Assembly (NCBI GenBank): GCA_963814435.1
Contig: CAWFCV010000028.1
Location: 124,001-188,000, forward strand
Reading direction: 5' to 3'
DNA: 64,000 nucleotides
From: JAEUPI01 sp963814435
GTDB lineage: Bacteria > Pseudomonadota > Gammaproteobacteria > Burkholderiales > Burkholderiaceae_C
Numbering within the stretch: the stretch's first letter is position 1; every line of letters begins with the position of its first letter. The notes under the pieces are model-generated. The model saw nothing but the letters and a program-made list of their open reading frames with translations. It had not been told where the DNA came from and searched no databases. Made by a program: the position numbers and the translations under genes. Shown here one piece after another: positions 61,994 to 64,000 of the stretch.

Positions 61994-64000
61994 TGACGGT
62001 GGGTTGGTAGGGTCCGCTGCGCTGTTCGCGCAGCAGCTGGTAGCCGGGGATATTGTCCTTCAACACCTGCAACGGGTTGGATCCGAGTCTGGACAGCCCC
62101 ACCAGCTCCAATTGCAGCAACAGCCGGGTGGTGGCCTCGCTGCGCCCGGTGGACAGGCGCTCACCCACCACGCGCGCGATCCAGCAGCCAGCGTCGTATT
62201 CGAGCCCGGCGATCGAATCGGTGATGCGGCTGTCGCGCATGCTGTAGTTGACGCGACCGACCGCATACAGCTTGCCCTGGCAGCGCGAGTCGGTCGATAC
62301 CGCGGCATTGCCGCGGTATACGGGCCATTGCCAGCCGAGCTCGACCTGTTCGGACAGGCCGCGCGCCAGGCGGTAGGTCGCACTCAGCGCCTGGAACGGC
62401 GCCGGCTGATAGCGCACGCCGATGATCGAACGCACAGGGCGCGCAATCTCCGCGCTGTACTGCAACGCCGCGTCGAAGCGCCAGTTCGTCACCAGCGACG
62501 ACGACCCTTCGATCAGCAGGTCCGAAAAGCGCTGCGTCAGCGGCACGCCGTCCGGCGTGATTTGCTGGTCGCGGAACAGGTAGCGCTGCGCCACGCCCAG
62601 TCGCAGCGTCTCGGCGCCGGTGGCGGGGTCGAGCAGGCGCGTGCTCGCGCCAGCCGTCAACTGGTGCGCGTCCGCGACCCGATCGATGCCGGCAAAGGCG
62701 TTTTCCGAGTAGATCGAGATCGCGTTGAAGTCATAGGCACCGGTATCGAACGTGGGCAGCGTCGACTGAGCCCGCAGCGGCGTATTGACGTAGAGGACCC
62801 GCGGCTCGAGTGTCTGTCGCTGCGCCCGGCCGAACCACAGGCTGTCACGCTCGAACACCGCGCCGGCATCGACGCTCAAGGTGGGAATGACCCGCGACGC
62901 GCGGGTGCGACCGTCGCTCATGGGCTGGTCGAGCGAATAGGCGGCGGCGTTGACCGACAACTTCGGACGCAGCCACCAGCCCGGCGAATCCCATGACTTC
63001 GACACATTGCCCAGCGCGTGCCATCGAGTGCCGTTGGGCAGCGTCGACGAGATGTCGCGTTCGGGCCTCACGAAACGGTTGATCTCGGACTCGAACGCCA
63101 CGCGCAGGCCCGCGGCCACGGTGGCATTGGCGCGTGCGCCGAGTTGCCACAGACGGTCATACGGGGCGACGATGGCGCTGCCTGGATCGGTCGATTGCAG
63201 GACCTGCCAGCGCTGCACGCCGGCATACCAGCGATGCTCGATGTCGTAGGTGTTGCCGCTCTGATCCACGCGCAGGTTCAGCGGCAGCAGCCGCGGAGTC
63301 AGGGTCGGGATCAGGCGCGGGAAGTCCTTCCAGTAGTTGTCGTCCGAGACGCGGACCAGCTGCGCCGAGTAGTGCAGGCCTTGCGCGGCCGTGCCGTCGT
63401 GCTCGAACACGCTCAGCGATCGGCTGCGCCCCTCGATCCGGTCGTGCGGCAGCAGGTTCAGGTCGACGTGGCCGCTGTCGCGCCGCTCGAGATAGCGAAA
63501 CTCGGTGCCCACGCCGGCCCCACGCCGGGTCGACACCGTCGGCGTGATGGTGGCATCGCGGTTGGGGGCGATGTTCCAGTAGTACGGCACCGCGAGTTCG
63601 AAACCGCTGCGCGAATCGAGGTTGACGCTGGGCGGCAACCAGCCCGACTTGCGGTCGTCGCTCAGCGGAAAACTCAGTACCGGCATCGCCAGGATCGGCC
63701 AGCCCAGAAACCGCAGCACGGCGCCCTCGGCGATGCCCTCGTTGGCCTCGACATCGATGCGCACCCGGTCAGCACGGAGCAGCCAATCCGGGTCGCCCGA
63801 CCCGTCGCGAGGACAACTGGTGTAGGTGGCGCCCCAGGCAATCGATCGCGCTGCGTCGACGAAGTCCACCCGTTCGGCCCGGCCGCCGGCGCCGTTGCGA
63901 CCGAGTTCGAACTCCGGCTTGAGGAAGAAGCCTTCGAATCGCTGCACATGCAGTTGAAGCTCGGGCCCCTGGTAGACGTTGCCGTCGCGGCTGACCCGCA
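61986..64000 (-). CDS. lptD: LPS-assembly protein LptD, C-terminal two-thirds (partial)
   Basis: The frame is open from the window edge (64000) to TGA at 61986, at least 671 residues; the N-terminus lies outside. Recognisable LptD segments include 'ADRVRIDVEANEGIAEGAVLRFLGWPILAMPVLSFPL', 'RKSGWLPPSVNLDSRSGFELAVPYYWNIAPNRDATITP' region and 'YDIEHRWYAGVQRW', all part of the beta-jellyroll end and outer-membrane barrel. Cys in 'YTSCPRDGSGD' and C-terminal 'YDAGCWIARVVGERL' fit the interdomain disulfides. Inserts LPS at the cell surface with LptE (51529). Confidence 0.95.
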   Translation of the reverse strand, partial: RVSRDGNVYQGPELQLHVQRFEGFFLKPEFELGRNGAGGRAERVDFVDAARSIAWGATYTSCPRDGSGDPDWLLRADRVRIDVEANEGIAEGAVLRFLGWPILAMPVLSFPLSDDRKSGWLPPSVNLDSRSGFELAVPYYWNIAPNRDATITPTVSTRRGAGVGTEFRYLERRDSGHVDLNLLPHDRIEGRSRSLSVFEHDGTAAQGLHYSAQLVRVSDDNYWKDFPRLIPTLTPRLLPLNLRVDQSGNTYDIEHRWYAGVQRWQVLQSTDPGSAIVAPYDRLWQLGARANATVAAGLRVAFESEINRFVRPERDISSTLPNGTRWHALGNVSKSWDSPGWWLRPKLSVNAAAYSLDQPMSDGRTRASRVIPTLSVDAGAVFERDSLWFGRAQRQTLEPRVLYVNTPLRAQSTLPTFDTGAYDFNAISIYSENAFAGIDRVADAHQLTAGASTRLLDPATGAETLRLGVAQRYLFRDQQITPDGVPLTQRFSDLLIEGSSSLVTNWRFDAALQYSAEIARPVRSIIGVRYQPAPFQALSATYRLARGLSEQVELGWQWPVYRGNAAVSTDSRCQGKLYAVGRVNYSMRDSRITDSIAGLEYDAGCWIARVVGERLSTGRSEATTRLLLQLELVGLSRLGSNPLQVLKDNIPGYQLLREQRSGPYQPTVND

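Overview
The window is chromosomal DNA of a high-GC betaproteobacterium, most likely Burkholderiales of the Rubrivivax/Leptothrix/Methylibium type. This rests on gene content and order: fur/bamE/dapB, exbBD, leuS, lptE, holA; hpf-ptsN-hprK; lptD-surA-rsmA; glnE beside yhdP; and XrtB-type exosortase genes. No rRNA, tRNA, CRISPR array or prophage was seen. One intact insertion sequence is present.

Layout. 1-5 kb: end of a birA-like gene, a SPOR-domain protein, and two paralogous secreted subtilases with GlyGly-CTERM-like tails plus a small lipoprotein. 5-9 kb: gap, a secreted PKD-like protein and tkt on the minus strand. 9-10.4 kb: hemerythrin-like protein and murU. 10.4-20 kb (minus): an SPFH/DUF4178/DUF350 membrane-stress type module and its usual aminopropyltransferase and FAD oxidase partners, with an exosortase B block (PEP-CTERM protein, epsD, xrtB, epsI) lying between the two halves. 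20-33 kb: UbiH-like hydroxylase, CAP protein, nitrilase-like amidohydrolase, yhdP, glnE, a rhombosortase, a DMT exporter, a GST and a di-iron desaturase-like protein. 33.5-40.5 kb: an eight-gene, translationally coupled lipid-modification operon (flavin amine oxidase, DUF1365, CFA-synthase-like methyltransferase, chalcone-isomerase-like, MFS, DUF3833, SDR, SnoaL). 40.5-42.5 kb: an ISNCY-like element. 42.5-58.5 kb: corA, hpf-ptsN-hprK, fur, bamE, dapB, exbBD, leuS, lptE, holA, then a minus-strand thiL-pgpA-pncC-dehydrogenase group and maeB. 58.7-64 kb: a secreted barnase-type RNase with a barstar-family partner, then lptD (partial)-surA-rsmA on the minus strand.

Two themes stand out. First, the window holds parts of two protein-sorting systems: exosortase/PEP-CTERM, and rhombosortase with two candidate GlyGly-CTERM substrates. 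Second, the IS has landed between two convergent genes so that its 6-bp target duplication TAGTTA is made of both stop codons, leaving both genes whole.

Caution on quality. At least ten otherwise normal genes, several normally essential (gap, dapB, fur, glnE, maeB), carry frameshifts. Most of those I could resolve are a single extra base, often in a GGGC run where GGC is expected. I read these as base-calling or assembly errors and annotate the genes as whole, marking where the frame breaks.
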